From assembly GCF_000002235.5 (NCBI RefSeq), contig NW_022145609.1:8935551-8999550 (forward strand): a stretch of DNA of 64,000 bases, written 5' to 3'. This stretch comes from Strongylocentrotus purpuratus (taxonomy: Eukaryota; Echinodermata; Echinoidea; Camarodonta; Strongylocentrotidae). Shown piece after piece: positions 54,966 to 64,000 of this stretch (its first letter is position 1; each line of letters begins with the position of its first letter). The position numbers and the translations under genes were made by a program. The notes below the pieces were generated by a model. It saw only the letters and a list, made by a program, of their open reading frames with translations. It was not told the origin of the DNA and made no database searches.

Positions 54966-55465
54966 ACCACTTAGATTTGTTAATGTGTATTTCATCTATA
55001 TCAAATAATTAGGATATTTTAAGCACCAGCTACATTGAAAGAATAAATCTTTCAATGAAATAAAATGAAACCAAAAAGACTTAAATTAATTGTAATAGCA
55101 TATAAAGAATTTACATGTAGATAATGACACTGGCCTATTAGAGACACCAATAAAGAAATCGCTAAGTGGAATAAAACCCTGAACAATTGATACCTCTTAC
55201 CCACAATAATACCACTTAGATTTGTAATCTATAATAAATTAATAAGACATTTTGAGCACCAGCTGTTACATTGAAAGAATAAATCTTTCAATGAAATAAA
55301 ATGAAACTAAAACAACTAAAATTAATTGTAAAAACATATTAAGCATTCAAATGTACAATATGACACTGGCCTATTGTGCTAAGAAATTCGAGACACCAAT
55401 AAAGACATCTCCAAGTGGAATAGAAACCTGAACAATTGATACCATACCCACAATATACCACTCTA
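54966..55465. repeat. Tandem duplication of about 244 bp downstream of ALG2
   Basis: The phrase accacttagatttgt occurs at about 54967 and 55211, and ttgaaagaataaatctttcaa, cactggcctatt and gacaccaataaagaaatc recur at the same spacing. Each unit contains the small hairpin TTGAAAGA-CTTTCAA. A third start (accactcta) is seen at 55458. It may lie in the ALG2 3' UTR. Confidence 0.75.
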
Positions 55466-55747
55466 AGAATCATTACATCACAGTAACATTGATTATTTCA
55501 TAGTGTTTTCTTGCTTGCTGCATTAAATCTAATACATAAAGGCTTTCATTTTTTGGAATGTGTATTTCTTGGACATCAATTGAAATTGGTATCTACTTTC
55601 TGCCTTCTGACAAATGTTTCCTTGCAAGAGTCACTCACTAATTAAGCAACAAATAATTTACTAAATGCCATTTTGAATAGTAGCTTAAACAGCACATTTA
55701 ATTTAAAGTAGATAATTTAGTAGTTGTTAATGCGCTACACGATCTAC

Positions 55748-58700
55748 CTACAACCTATGAACTCTTTTCACCAATTTCTCTAACTTATTGCCAAAGGCTC
55801 TAAATGAGAAATTGTTGATGACTCTATCTCTCCCTGCTTTTCCTAGTCTATTCTTCAGGTCTGGCTCCCGCACGAAACGCTCCAGTGCAGGCGCAAAACT
55901 AGCTGCAGAAGGCTCGCAAAGAAACCCTGTCTGTTTATGAGCGATGGTTTCTAGCGGACCCCCGCTATTCACCGCTATAACCGGACGATACATGTACATG
56001 GCTTCTATAGGGACGATACCAAAGTGTTCGTTTGATGGAGTGTAGAGCAGGCAAGTGCAGCTATCAAGGAGAGTGAGCTTCTGAGCATCGCTGAAGGAAC
56101 GGATAAAGGTCACATGATCAGTTAGCTTAAGTTCCTCAGCACGTTGGACGAGCTCTTCGTAGTGCTCCAGGTTTTCGGTGACACGTCCGTCGTAGCCTCC
56201 TGCCATGACGAGGTGGACGTTCTGCCATTCATCCTCCGACAGCCTGGATTTCAATTCACCTGAGGAAAGAAAAAAAATAAAGCTGTCTTTTAAAGGCCTA
56301 CTGTACTACTTGTAGCTACTTGCTACCTATATATAGCAAACAATGCCTGAACAGTGACCATTGGTCCCCCATGATCCTCTTTTTCTTATGTTAATTGAGA
56401 GCTGAGTTGATGAGATAACCACCTGTCCAGTGACCTTGCAGGGTGGTCTAATCCCTCCTATAAACTAGTACAGATAAGCTTTAAAACGGCTCTTTTGTTG
56501 CTTCTCATACATAAATTAAACTTTGGTTGAACATCTACCGGGTAGATATAAGGAGAGTTCCAATCAGCACTAGTTCCAATGTCAGATCGTTAGTTTTGTG
56601 TGCTGTATTTTTTATGGGCATATAAAAAATGGGAAATGTCGTGCTAACAAGGCACACAATATCATGGCTGCTACAAGTGTACACTATTAACGGGACCTAT
56701 ATCATTTCAATCCTGCTAAAAAAAAATTTGCAAATGAAAGAAAAAAAAAACTCTTGAGAAAGCACTCACCCATAGCTTCTATCGCCAATACAAGGTTCTT
56801 CTTTCTTTCATAGCGATTGATCGACAGGAAGAGTGTCTTGACCCCTACTGGTATGAGGTCACCTGCAGGCTCTACGCGGGCGTTGAAGGCGCTGAAGTTG
56901 AGGGATGGGTAGAGGACATCGGGCTGGACGTCCTTGAGGGTGGTGAAGGTCTGCTTGAAAGTATCCGCTGTAAGGTCAAAATTGAAGAAGTGTATGTTGT
57001 TTAAAGGCCAGTTGTACTAGTTCAGTTAGAAGGGATTAGACCACCCAGCGAGGTCACTGACAGGCAGCTATTTCATTAACTCACCTCTCAATTATCATAA
57101 GAAAAAGAGGATCATGGGGGACCAACAGGCACCGATTGGGGAAGTTTTCTATATAGAGGGAGCAAGTAGCTACAAGTAGTACCCGGTACAGTGTGGCTTT
57201 AATTTCCATTGTTGAAGGTGGGTTGCTATGTTTGTTTTACCTGACTGCTCAGAAAGCATGTGTATGTTTGTAAGAATGCAACCAGGAGATTGATGGCTTT
57301 AAGTCCTCTCCAAGGGACTTGGTAATGAGGATCATTGCCTTACCAAAGGGCACTAGCGCATCGTCTTGGTTTTGAACCCGGGTCACCAGATTACGAGACC
57401 ACTGCTCTACCAACTGAGCTATCACGCCTCCTTAAATGTTGCTTAATTTCCATTGTTAAAGGTTGGTTGCTATGTTTGTGTAGCCTGACTGCTATTAAGA
57501 AAGCATGTGTATGCTTGTAAGTAAGCAACCAGGAGATTGATGGCTGTAAGTCCTCTCCAAGGGACTTGGTAATGAGGATCAATGCCTAACCAAAGAGCAC
57601 TGGTGCATCAAATTGGTTTCAAGCCCAGGACCTCCCAGTTACGAGACCACTGATTTACTACTGAGCCATCGCACCCAAGATTATTTGTACTGGAGGCTAT
57701 CATGAAATGTGTGTTTTATCAATTTAGTATCTAACAGGTTAACCTGTACAATGCCATGTTATGCACCATGTAATACAAATTATGATTTGAGACAAGGTGA
57801 AACTAATGGTTCTTGATCTCTTTAATAATAATAATAATATTTAATTTGTGTATGGCGCTTAATACAAATGTCTCTAAGCGCTTTACAAATATACTATGTT
57901 CATCTTGATAAAATTGGTGTTTCATAATACAAACTGTAATGTATAAGCCCCTTTTTAATTTGTCAAATAGAAGCTTCTCCTCATGCAAATACATTTCATA
58001 ATACCGGTATGGTAGAATTTAGGCAGTTATATCTGCTATGGTACCTAGTCATATGCGCTGTTCAACTACTGGCTTTCTAATACCCTGTCTATGCAAAACA
58101 TTGGAAATCCAGTCTTTTCATCAATTTTGGTTTCTACCAATATGAATTATGCTGGTACTTCTGTTACCAATCAATAGCCATTCATATGTAGAGATCCATT
58201 ATACGATACTCTTTCTCCCTCCCCCTCCCAATATCCAATTATTATTTTGTACCATTCGTTGCCCACAAGAATCAAGGCTGTTTTTTCTATCCTTGATAAT
58301 ACACAGCATTATTGTTGGCAGTCAACAATATTCTTAACCTTCTCTGCTCTTTTGTAGCTTAGCCAAATGTAGTGGCACGAAAAGACTTGTCCTGAACACA
58401 AAATGCATAATAGTTAGAGACGCTTGTTTACAAGGTCTTTTTTTGACATATATCTCAATGAAAGTTTAGGTAACGTTAAGACCATCACACAATCAAACTA
58501 AAGCTTACATGAAAGCAAGAAAGAAGCAAAAAGACAACCCCCCCCCCCCCCAGAAAATTAATCACAGAGTCTCACAAATACAACATGGAGTGGAAAAAAG
58601 GAGATTGAGAAAAGGAGAGAGAAAGAATAGGTACCTTAACAATAGCCTGACAAAAATGCTTTTACTATATAGTACCTCAAAAAGTCTTAATGAGTTTAAA

Positions 58701-60033
58701 CAAATTGGGAGGAAAAAAGCCTTTCTATTCACACTCTTTGGAATGCTTTGAAGTAAAAAATAAAAAATACCTACCAGTGAAGTTACTGTTGACCACTATG
58801 CAATCGGACATGCCGGTAGTCTTCTCCTCCAGCCAGTCTATAGGAGTTCGGTACAATTTCTTGAGGAAACTCTGTCGCTTCGTCAGCAACAGATCCGGAA
58901 AGTGACAATAGAACAGCACCTATTACAAAGATATGATTTTGTAAGTCCCTTTTGGATTCATATTCATAATAGATATCAACGATCACACAAAACATTGGAG
59001 TCTCAATAAAGCAAAACTAAGTCATAATTCATAAGTCTCCTAGAAGGCTACATCATGAATACAGTATATCTTTTCACTGCTATAAATTTATTTCAAAGAA
59101 AAGAAATATAGAAACATTATGATGGACATATAACAAAAAAGTGAAAACTACATCAAACAAAAAAACAATCACGATATGAAAGCCTTTTGTTGATTTAAAA
59201 TCAAACTCACTTTGGATCTACCCAGCTTCAGGAACGGAATACAGGCAGAAATCTGATCGCAGATGATGACATCATACGGTTCACGGCTGAACAGGAGTAA
59301 ATAGAGGGCGACATATATCATCCGGATGTAAGCGCAGAGTGCGTAGCAGGATCCAAAAATATTTCTTGGAAGCCAGTCTCCTGCTGTCACGACCTGAAAA
59401 GGTAATTCATGAAAATAAACAGTTATAAATAGTCTTCACTTCTCTTCTCACATTGAAAAAAACAACGATTGGAATGAAAATCTTCTCATTTGTCACGTCA
59501 AAAATGAACAGTCAAAAGTCTGAAGTGAGGGATTAGATATAGAGTCTAGTCTATTTAACATGACAATAATAATGCCATATATTTTAAATTTAACGTCAGT
59601 GTAAATACTCTTTCAGTTTAAAGTTTCCACGACACATATGATGAGAGCAACCGACCCGCCGCCCCCCCCCCCTCCCCTCTCTCTCTCTCTCTCTCTCTCT
59701 TGATCTATCTCTCCTTTTAGTTTTATTACATTTTCACTTACATAAAAATCAGTATCTGGGACTGATTTCCTCAAAATTCATCAAGTCAAATATTGTTCAC
59801 TTTACATAATTGTTCTTATCACACTCTCTTTCAAAATCCAATTAAAAATTAAACTCTTTGATTACCTCAAGAGTGCCATCACTTGTTTCCTTGAAACAAT
59901 GAGTGGGGTCGTGGTGGGCAGTGTAGATCTTCACAGAATGTCGCCGGGTCTGCAGGGCTAGAGCGGCATCAACGACCAGGCGCTCGGCTCCTCCAATGCC
60001 CAAATCAGGATGCAAGAAAATTACCCGCACCAT
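55748..60033 (-). CDS. ALG2: ALG2, alpha-1,3/1,6-mannosyltransferase, 5 exons, 401 residues
   Basis: ALG2 adds the second and third mannoses (alpha-1,3 and alpha-1,6) to the dolichol-linked N-glycan precursor on the cytosolic face of the ER. Exons in transcription order: 59866-60033, 59211-59393, 58775-58919, 56770-56967, 55748-56259; they sum to 1206 nt in phase. Residues 1-20 hold [17 protein letters not shown], the GT4-type start. A hydrophobic segment ([20 protein letters not shown], about residues 69-88) fits membrane association. Exon 3 has [13 protein letters not shown], exon 4 [11 protein letters not shown], and exon 5 [12 protein letters not shown] with the EX7E pair at about E309 and E317. 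Length is close to human (416). An in-frame TAA ten codons upstream of the ATG with no other ATG fixes the start. Nothing appears broken. Confidence 0.97.
56290..56484 (-). mobile_element. Family R1 MITE, copy 7 (inverted)
   Basis: The only inverted copy: tttaaaggcctactgtacta at left and tactagt...agctttaaaa at right. It lies in ALG2 intron 4, close to the acceptor of exon 5. Confidence 0.8.
57001..57202 (+). mobile_element. Family R1 MITE, copy 8
   Basis: Starts ttaaaggccagttgtactag and ends cggtacagtgtggctttaa. It starts about 34 bp upstream of the ALG2 exon 4 acceptor, so it lies right behind the splice site. Confidence 0.8.
57236..57432 (-). mobile_element. tRNA-Thr-like SINE, first of a tandem pair
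   Basis: On the minus strand the head reads gtgatagctcagttggtaga, then ggtctcgtaatctggtgacc and gggttcaaaacc. The body matches the copy at 48796 (ttggagaggacttaaagcca). It lies in ALG2 intron 3. Confidence 0.7.
57440..57675 (-). mobile_element. tRNA-Thr-like SINE, second of a tandem pair
   Basis: On the minus strand the head is gcgatggctcagtagtaaat with ggtctcgtaactgggagg and a worn B box (gggcttgaaacc). The body is almost the same as in its neighbour. Both copies share the end words catacacatgctttct and agcagtcagg. Confidence 0.7.
57825..57900 (-). mobile_element. SINE 3' tail fragment
   Basis: On the minus strand: tttgtaaagcgcttagagac then attaagcgccatacacaaat and an ATT repeat. It lies in ALG2 intron 3. 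Similar short tails are at 7703-7745 and 24337-24390 on the minus strand. Confidence 0.5.
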
Positions 60034-60300
60034 TCTCTCTTTTGTACAAAGCTCAAGCGTTTATAGCACTCAGGACTGATCAAATCCCGTAAAGAGAAAC
60101 TTATTCTTGCATGTAAATGACAAAAATGGTAGAATCTTTCTGTCACAAAATTAGAAAGCAGTATCGGCATGGGGATAACTTCACCAAGATCAGAATATTC
60201 GTATTCTCAGCTAGCAGTATACAGCTAGTGCAGTGATGACGTAGGCGCACGTCGCACGCAAGCAGATTATGCAAAGATCAACGTCGAGTGCTACTAACTC
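60034..60300 (-). promoter_or_regulatory. ALG2: ALG2 5' UTR and probable promoter
   Basis: The sequence upstream of the ATG has no further splice acceptor, so the 5' UTR is probably continuous. Around 60231-60260 CpG content rises and the sequence gtgatgacgtaggcgcacg contains TGACGTA, a CRE/ATF-like half-consensus. The start site itself cannot be placed. A canonical ER-stress element (CCAAT-N9-CCACG) was not seen. Confidence 0.35.
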
Positions 60301-63214
60301 TTTGGTCCGAGTGATTGTAATAAAAAATGTATATGGAATGAAACATAATATAAACCGTGTATCGAGAAATGCTATTGAACTAATAAAGGACATACGTTTT
60401 ACAAATTAGTATGCACATCTCTTCCTTGTCATAGTTACATTCAATTTTTGAAGAGTTATTAAAGTGATCATTTAATTTTTGACAATATTTGTAGAGCTAG
60501 ATCAAAAACCCTATTGTCTAGGTTTATTAATATTCCAATTACCCGGTTTCTACAAGAAAAATTAAAGAAGGAAAATAAAGAGGAAATAAAGCTAAAGAGA
60601 AAAAAGAAAAAAATGGAAAAATTAAAAATAGAAAAAAAAAAGTCTCTCTCTCCCTCTTCTCTTCACCCCCTGCTCCCCCCTCTCTCTCTTTTTCAGGAGC
60701 AGTTAGAAGGAAGGCACTAAATCATAAATTACATCGTTCAAAATGGATTATGTCAAGCTCACTTGATGACTTACATGAAAAAAATACTTTCCATACAGAA
60801 ACGACACCTGTAAAGCACATATAATTCCTTATCAAATCTTTTCGTATTTATTCTTCCACATATATTTCATTAAAAATGCATTGCATAAGACACATATGTT
60901 TATTTAATAAGAAATATTAAAAGTTCTGTCATAGGTGACACACCTATACACCAGAACCAATATATTTTGTTGAGAGATTATTCTGTAAAATATTCTTAAA
61001 ACTCTTGGGGTTGTGATGCACTCCCAAAAGTCTTCTTGGCTAGCTAGCAGGTAGCACCCAATTTATGTTTAACTCTTCTCATTAACAGCAATGATCAAAG
61101 TTTCTCAAACACAAGAACAAGAGTAACTGAACCTTTGTCTAAAATCATAATTCAGCTAAGATATTTAATCCAAGAGGTTTACTTAGTGAAGGAAATTTGG
61201 TGACTTGATAATATTAAAGCTGATATTCTAAGACAATCTCAAATATTGAGATAATTACATCAATAGGAAGCTTTTAACCCCCAGAATAACACTAAATGGT
61301 GTCCAACTGACATAAACAAGTTTAGAATGGTGAATTTATGCGAGTAAACTCTACCAAAATATCTAAGTCTGAAACTCGGAAGTGCATGTGGAGTCGGGCC
61401 TCTATCCGTGACGTCACGAACGGGACTCGTGGGCTCAGTGAGAGTGAATGGCAGTGATATCCCTACGTAAATGCTATCCTGTCACAGCTGAGAATTTTTG
61501 TTGTTAATGAGTATATTTGATGGATTTTCTGTTTTCATTTGAATGGAGAATAACGAAGCAACATTATCCAGTCGTTGATTTCTTTTTATATCCTCATATT
61601 CACCCATTTGGTAGAGATTTAAGACGAGTTTACTGCTTGAGAAACAAGGTTAAATCATGCACGTATGAATAGGCGGGTGCATTATCTCAGTGTCATCATA
61701 TAAGGTACAGGAGCAGTTTTTTAAAACGAATAGGCCTAGAACTGTGATAGTACTTATCATAGATGTGTGTGATAATCACATATAGTATCTCATGAGAAAA
61801 AAAAGCTAAAAATAGTCAAGTCATTTGTTCTTGAACCAAATGTATGGTAAAAATTATTGATTTTTGCTATATTTTTACTTCATAAAATAAACCTCTGTAT
61901 CTGTTTTCCTCACAATGCCATACTTCTGATATTCTGAATAAAGACATACATGTACATGTACAGTTTATTCCATTGTTACACCACACCTGCAACATGAGCG
62001 TTTAAAAAACAAAAATATTTACAAACCCTTGTTTCGATTCCTTGAAAAACAAATTTCTGGAAGATGATAAAGCATTCACAACAAAAGAAATAAACTCTCT
62101 TAAAAACCAATTAGTACATGTATAGGTTTAATATAATCATGTATACAAGAATATTATTTGTGCGCTTCAAATGCAGTACAATTACATGTATTTATCATTG
62201 GTGTACTTTAGCTTACTGCATGTTGTACATCTATTAGTATACTATCAATGTATTTACAGTCATTGCACAATAATAGCTTTATTGATTAATTTCATAATGA
62301 CATCATTGTATTTAATGACACCAAAAAAGATCAAACAAGTATTTCTGTTAAGAATAATTAGATGTTATTCAGAAATTGAAGTACATACCTGGTATTTACT
62401 TTGATGATTTATTGAGAATAAAGAATTAGCAACATTTTTCCAAAGAAAATATTCTGGCAATGAGCTTGGGGTAAGAATATAAAAATCATTTATACTGGCC
62501 ATAATACAAGCATGCATGTAAATACTGGTAGATTGAAAACAGCACTGCACTTTGAACGACACTAGAAAACAGGTACTGTTTGTACTTCATAGTCCAAGAT
62601 GCTTCTCAAATTCTTACGCTTACCATACTCAGGAACAAACTTATTCTAACAAAAGATACAAACGAGAGAGCAAGTGCCTCGATTCACTATCTCTATTAGC
62701 AAGGTGCTACCAATAATTCTTTCAGAGGCTGACAATAATTACCCGGTGGTATATTTTTGTGCTCATCAATTGTTGAAATATCAGTTTGAAAGCGGAGCTA
62801 AATTTATGCATTCATCCACTGTAAATTGTAAAAACAGATGCATACGTAAATGAGCAACAATAAAAACTAACATTGTGTATGCATTCTCCTTTTATATTCT
62901 TGAGACTATATATACACTGTACCCATTACCCTTGAGTAGCACACAGATAGCCAGAAGCAAATCATTTGATTGGATTTCCCCAATTTGAGGGAAATCCAAG
63001 ATTATCCAACCTGAATATGGGGTAGACAGTAAATATTATATTACAAATTTACTACTTGTTTTACCATATATGTTATTGCATCACATTTTTATTCACATTA
63101 ATCAGGTATTCATTCCTCAGTCACACCAGCGAGACTGACACTAGACTGACATTAAAGTTAGACTGAATGAAAATGGTTTAGTGGTGTGACTGAAATATCA
63201 TTGGGGGAAAAAAT
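60301..63214. other. Intergenic DNA upstream of ALG2
   Basis: Mostly AT-rich sequence without recognisable exons. A purine-rich tract lies at 60555-60640 and a perfect 12 bp palindrome cgtgacgtcacg, a full CRE site, at 61407-61418 in a locally GC-richer patch. No open frame here looks real. Confidence 0.5.
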
Positions 63215-63227
63215 CTTAACTATCCCT

Positions 63228-63425
63228 TTAGGTAGGATGCGACCGTCATTGTTGGTCAAACAGTTTTCGAGCATCAAGTAACGCCTGGCTGGAATGCTCC
63301 CCAGATTGTGCACACAGTGTGTGCGGGCAAGCACTGAATCCAATGACCGGGGTAATAGTATATTTGTAAAGCGCTTAGAGACATTGTATTAAGCGCTATA
63401 TAAAAGCTAAATATTATTATTATCA
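63228..63425 (+). mobile_element. 5'-truncated SINE with AAGCGCTATATAA tail
   Basis: Contains cgcctggctggaatgctccc, gtgtgtgcgggcaagcactg and the tail taagcgctatataaaagcta with ATT repeats. Closely related to the copy at 1350. Confidence 0.65.
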
Positions 63426-63848
63426 TTTAAGATTGACTTTAATATGGCCCCTGTAGACATTTTGCAGTAGTCGATATAATATCAAACCCATTTGTGTAAC
63501 ACCACCATGATTATTATACATGTAGGTACATAATACAGCTTGTTCATTACAGGAAAACATCCTTCAACTTTCTTGCACATGACTGAGGTTCCACACTGTT
63601 CAAGTATTGTCAAAAGAACGAACAGGATGCATGCAGTACTTAGATGTTTCCAACAGGTTCTTCTTCCAACCAAGAAACTCACAATATCATCGTTCCAACA
63701 GTCATCATGAAGAATGTTCAACATAAAAAACTCTTCCTCTCTGACCCTGTTTCATGAGACCCTGCATGACCCCACGCATCAGCCTCAAGGTCATCTGAGC
63801 AGTGAAGGTCAGTGGGGCTGGGGTACATGTCCGTCTACATAGAAATTC

Positions 63849-63912
63849 CTAGTCGCTTTTGGGAGCTGCACCACCATGCCGTCCAGCTCTTTGCTTAAAA
63901 TAATTTGACAAC
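63849..63912 (-). CDS. Likely last coding exon of an unidentified gene (partial)
   Basis: On the minus strand a long pyrimidine tract ends in a strong acceptor (ctcctctcacccgttacag) just before 63912. If the entering codon supplies two bases, the exon reads LSNYFKQRAGRHGGAAPKSD and stops at 63849-63851. If it supplies one base, a different 33-residue tail (CQIILSKELDGM...) ends at about 63810. The third phase stops after five residues. I do not recognise any of these. The gene would lie mostly to the right of the window and be transcribed in the same direction as ALG2. Confidence 0.4.
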
Positions 63913-64000
63913 CTGTAACGGGTGAGAGGAGGAAATCAAGGACAACTAATGTAAGCTAAGTATGTTCTCAAGGAGAAATACATAAAAATACATTCATTGT

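Larger units (their letters stand above)
51669..55747. other. WDR70-ALG2 convergent intergenic region and 3' UTRs
   Basis: WDR70 poly(A) signals of the AATAAA type are present at about 51929 and 52057-52075. A full tRNA-like SINE lies at 52728-52998 and a 244 bp tandem duplication at 54966-55465. ALG2 may have a long 3' UTR in this direction but its end is not clear. The rest is AT-rich without recognisable features. Confidence 0.5.

Noticed and set aside
57380-57432. Possible true tRNA gene
   Set aside because: The A and B boxes are present but the 3' half of the cloverleaf does not pair and the sequence continues into a SINE body shared with other copies.
1-64000. CRISPR array, bacterial operon, rRNA gene or snoRNA genes in HEATR1 introns
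   Set aside because: No regular spacer-repeat pattern, no rRNA sequence, and the few TGATGA words checked in introns lacked a matching D box and closing stem.

Overview
This window is a piece of an animal nuclear genome. It shows spliced genes with GT-AG introns, long AT-rich introns, poly-G/poly-C tracts and many small inverted-repeat elements and tRNA-derived SINEs. Three conserved eukaryotic genes can be read exon by exon with every intron phase consistent. A 5.3 kb foldback transposon of the kind described as TU elements in sea urchins, together with the repeat style, points to an echinoderm, most likely a sea urchin. The species is an inference and was not checked against a database.

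Layout. From 135 to 27847 on the minus strand lies HEATR1 (UTP10 family), 33 coding exons giving 1705 codons; its 3' end runs off the left edge. Its 5' UTR and a GC-rich promoter lie at about 27848-28460. A short intergenic region to 35604 has been expanded by the foldback element at 29197-34478, flanked by an 8 bp duplication ATACAGTA. From 35605 to 51668 on the plus strand lies WDR70, 17 coding exons and 680 residues, transcribed divergently from HEATR1. From 60033 down to 55748 on the minus strand lies ALG2, 5 exons and 401 residues, tail-to-tail with WDR70. A likely last exon of a fourth, unidentified gene sits at 63849-63912 on the minus strand.

The genes are housekeeping genes with unrelated jobs: small-subunit rRNA processing in the nucleolus (HEATR1), a nuclear WD40 protein tied to CUL4 ubiquitin ligase work (WDR70), and the early mannosyl steps of N-glycan precursor assembly at the ER (ALG2). 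No operon-like link is expected.

The rest is repeat biology. The window holds two copies and a relic of a TTAA-targeting, piggyBac-like non-autonomous element; eight copies of a roughly 200 bp TTAA-flanked MITE; several foldback MITE families sharing a terminal motif of the type GGGCCC-GTTTCATAAA; a family with ACAGTCAAACCTG ends; two kinds of tRNA-derived SINE; and several nested insertions whose order can be read. Local oddities include a duplicated splice acceptor before WDR70 exon 15, a repeat that carries the WDR70 C-terminal coding unit past the stop codon, and a tandem duplication downstream of ALG2.
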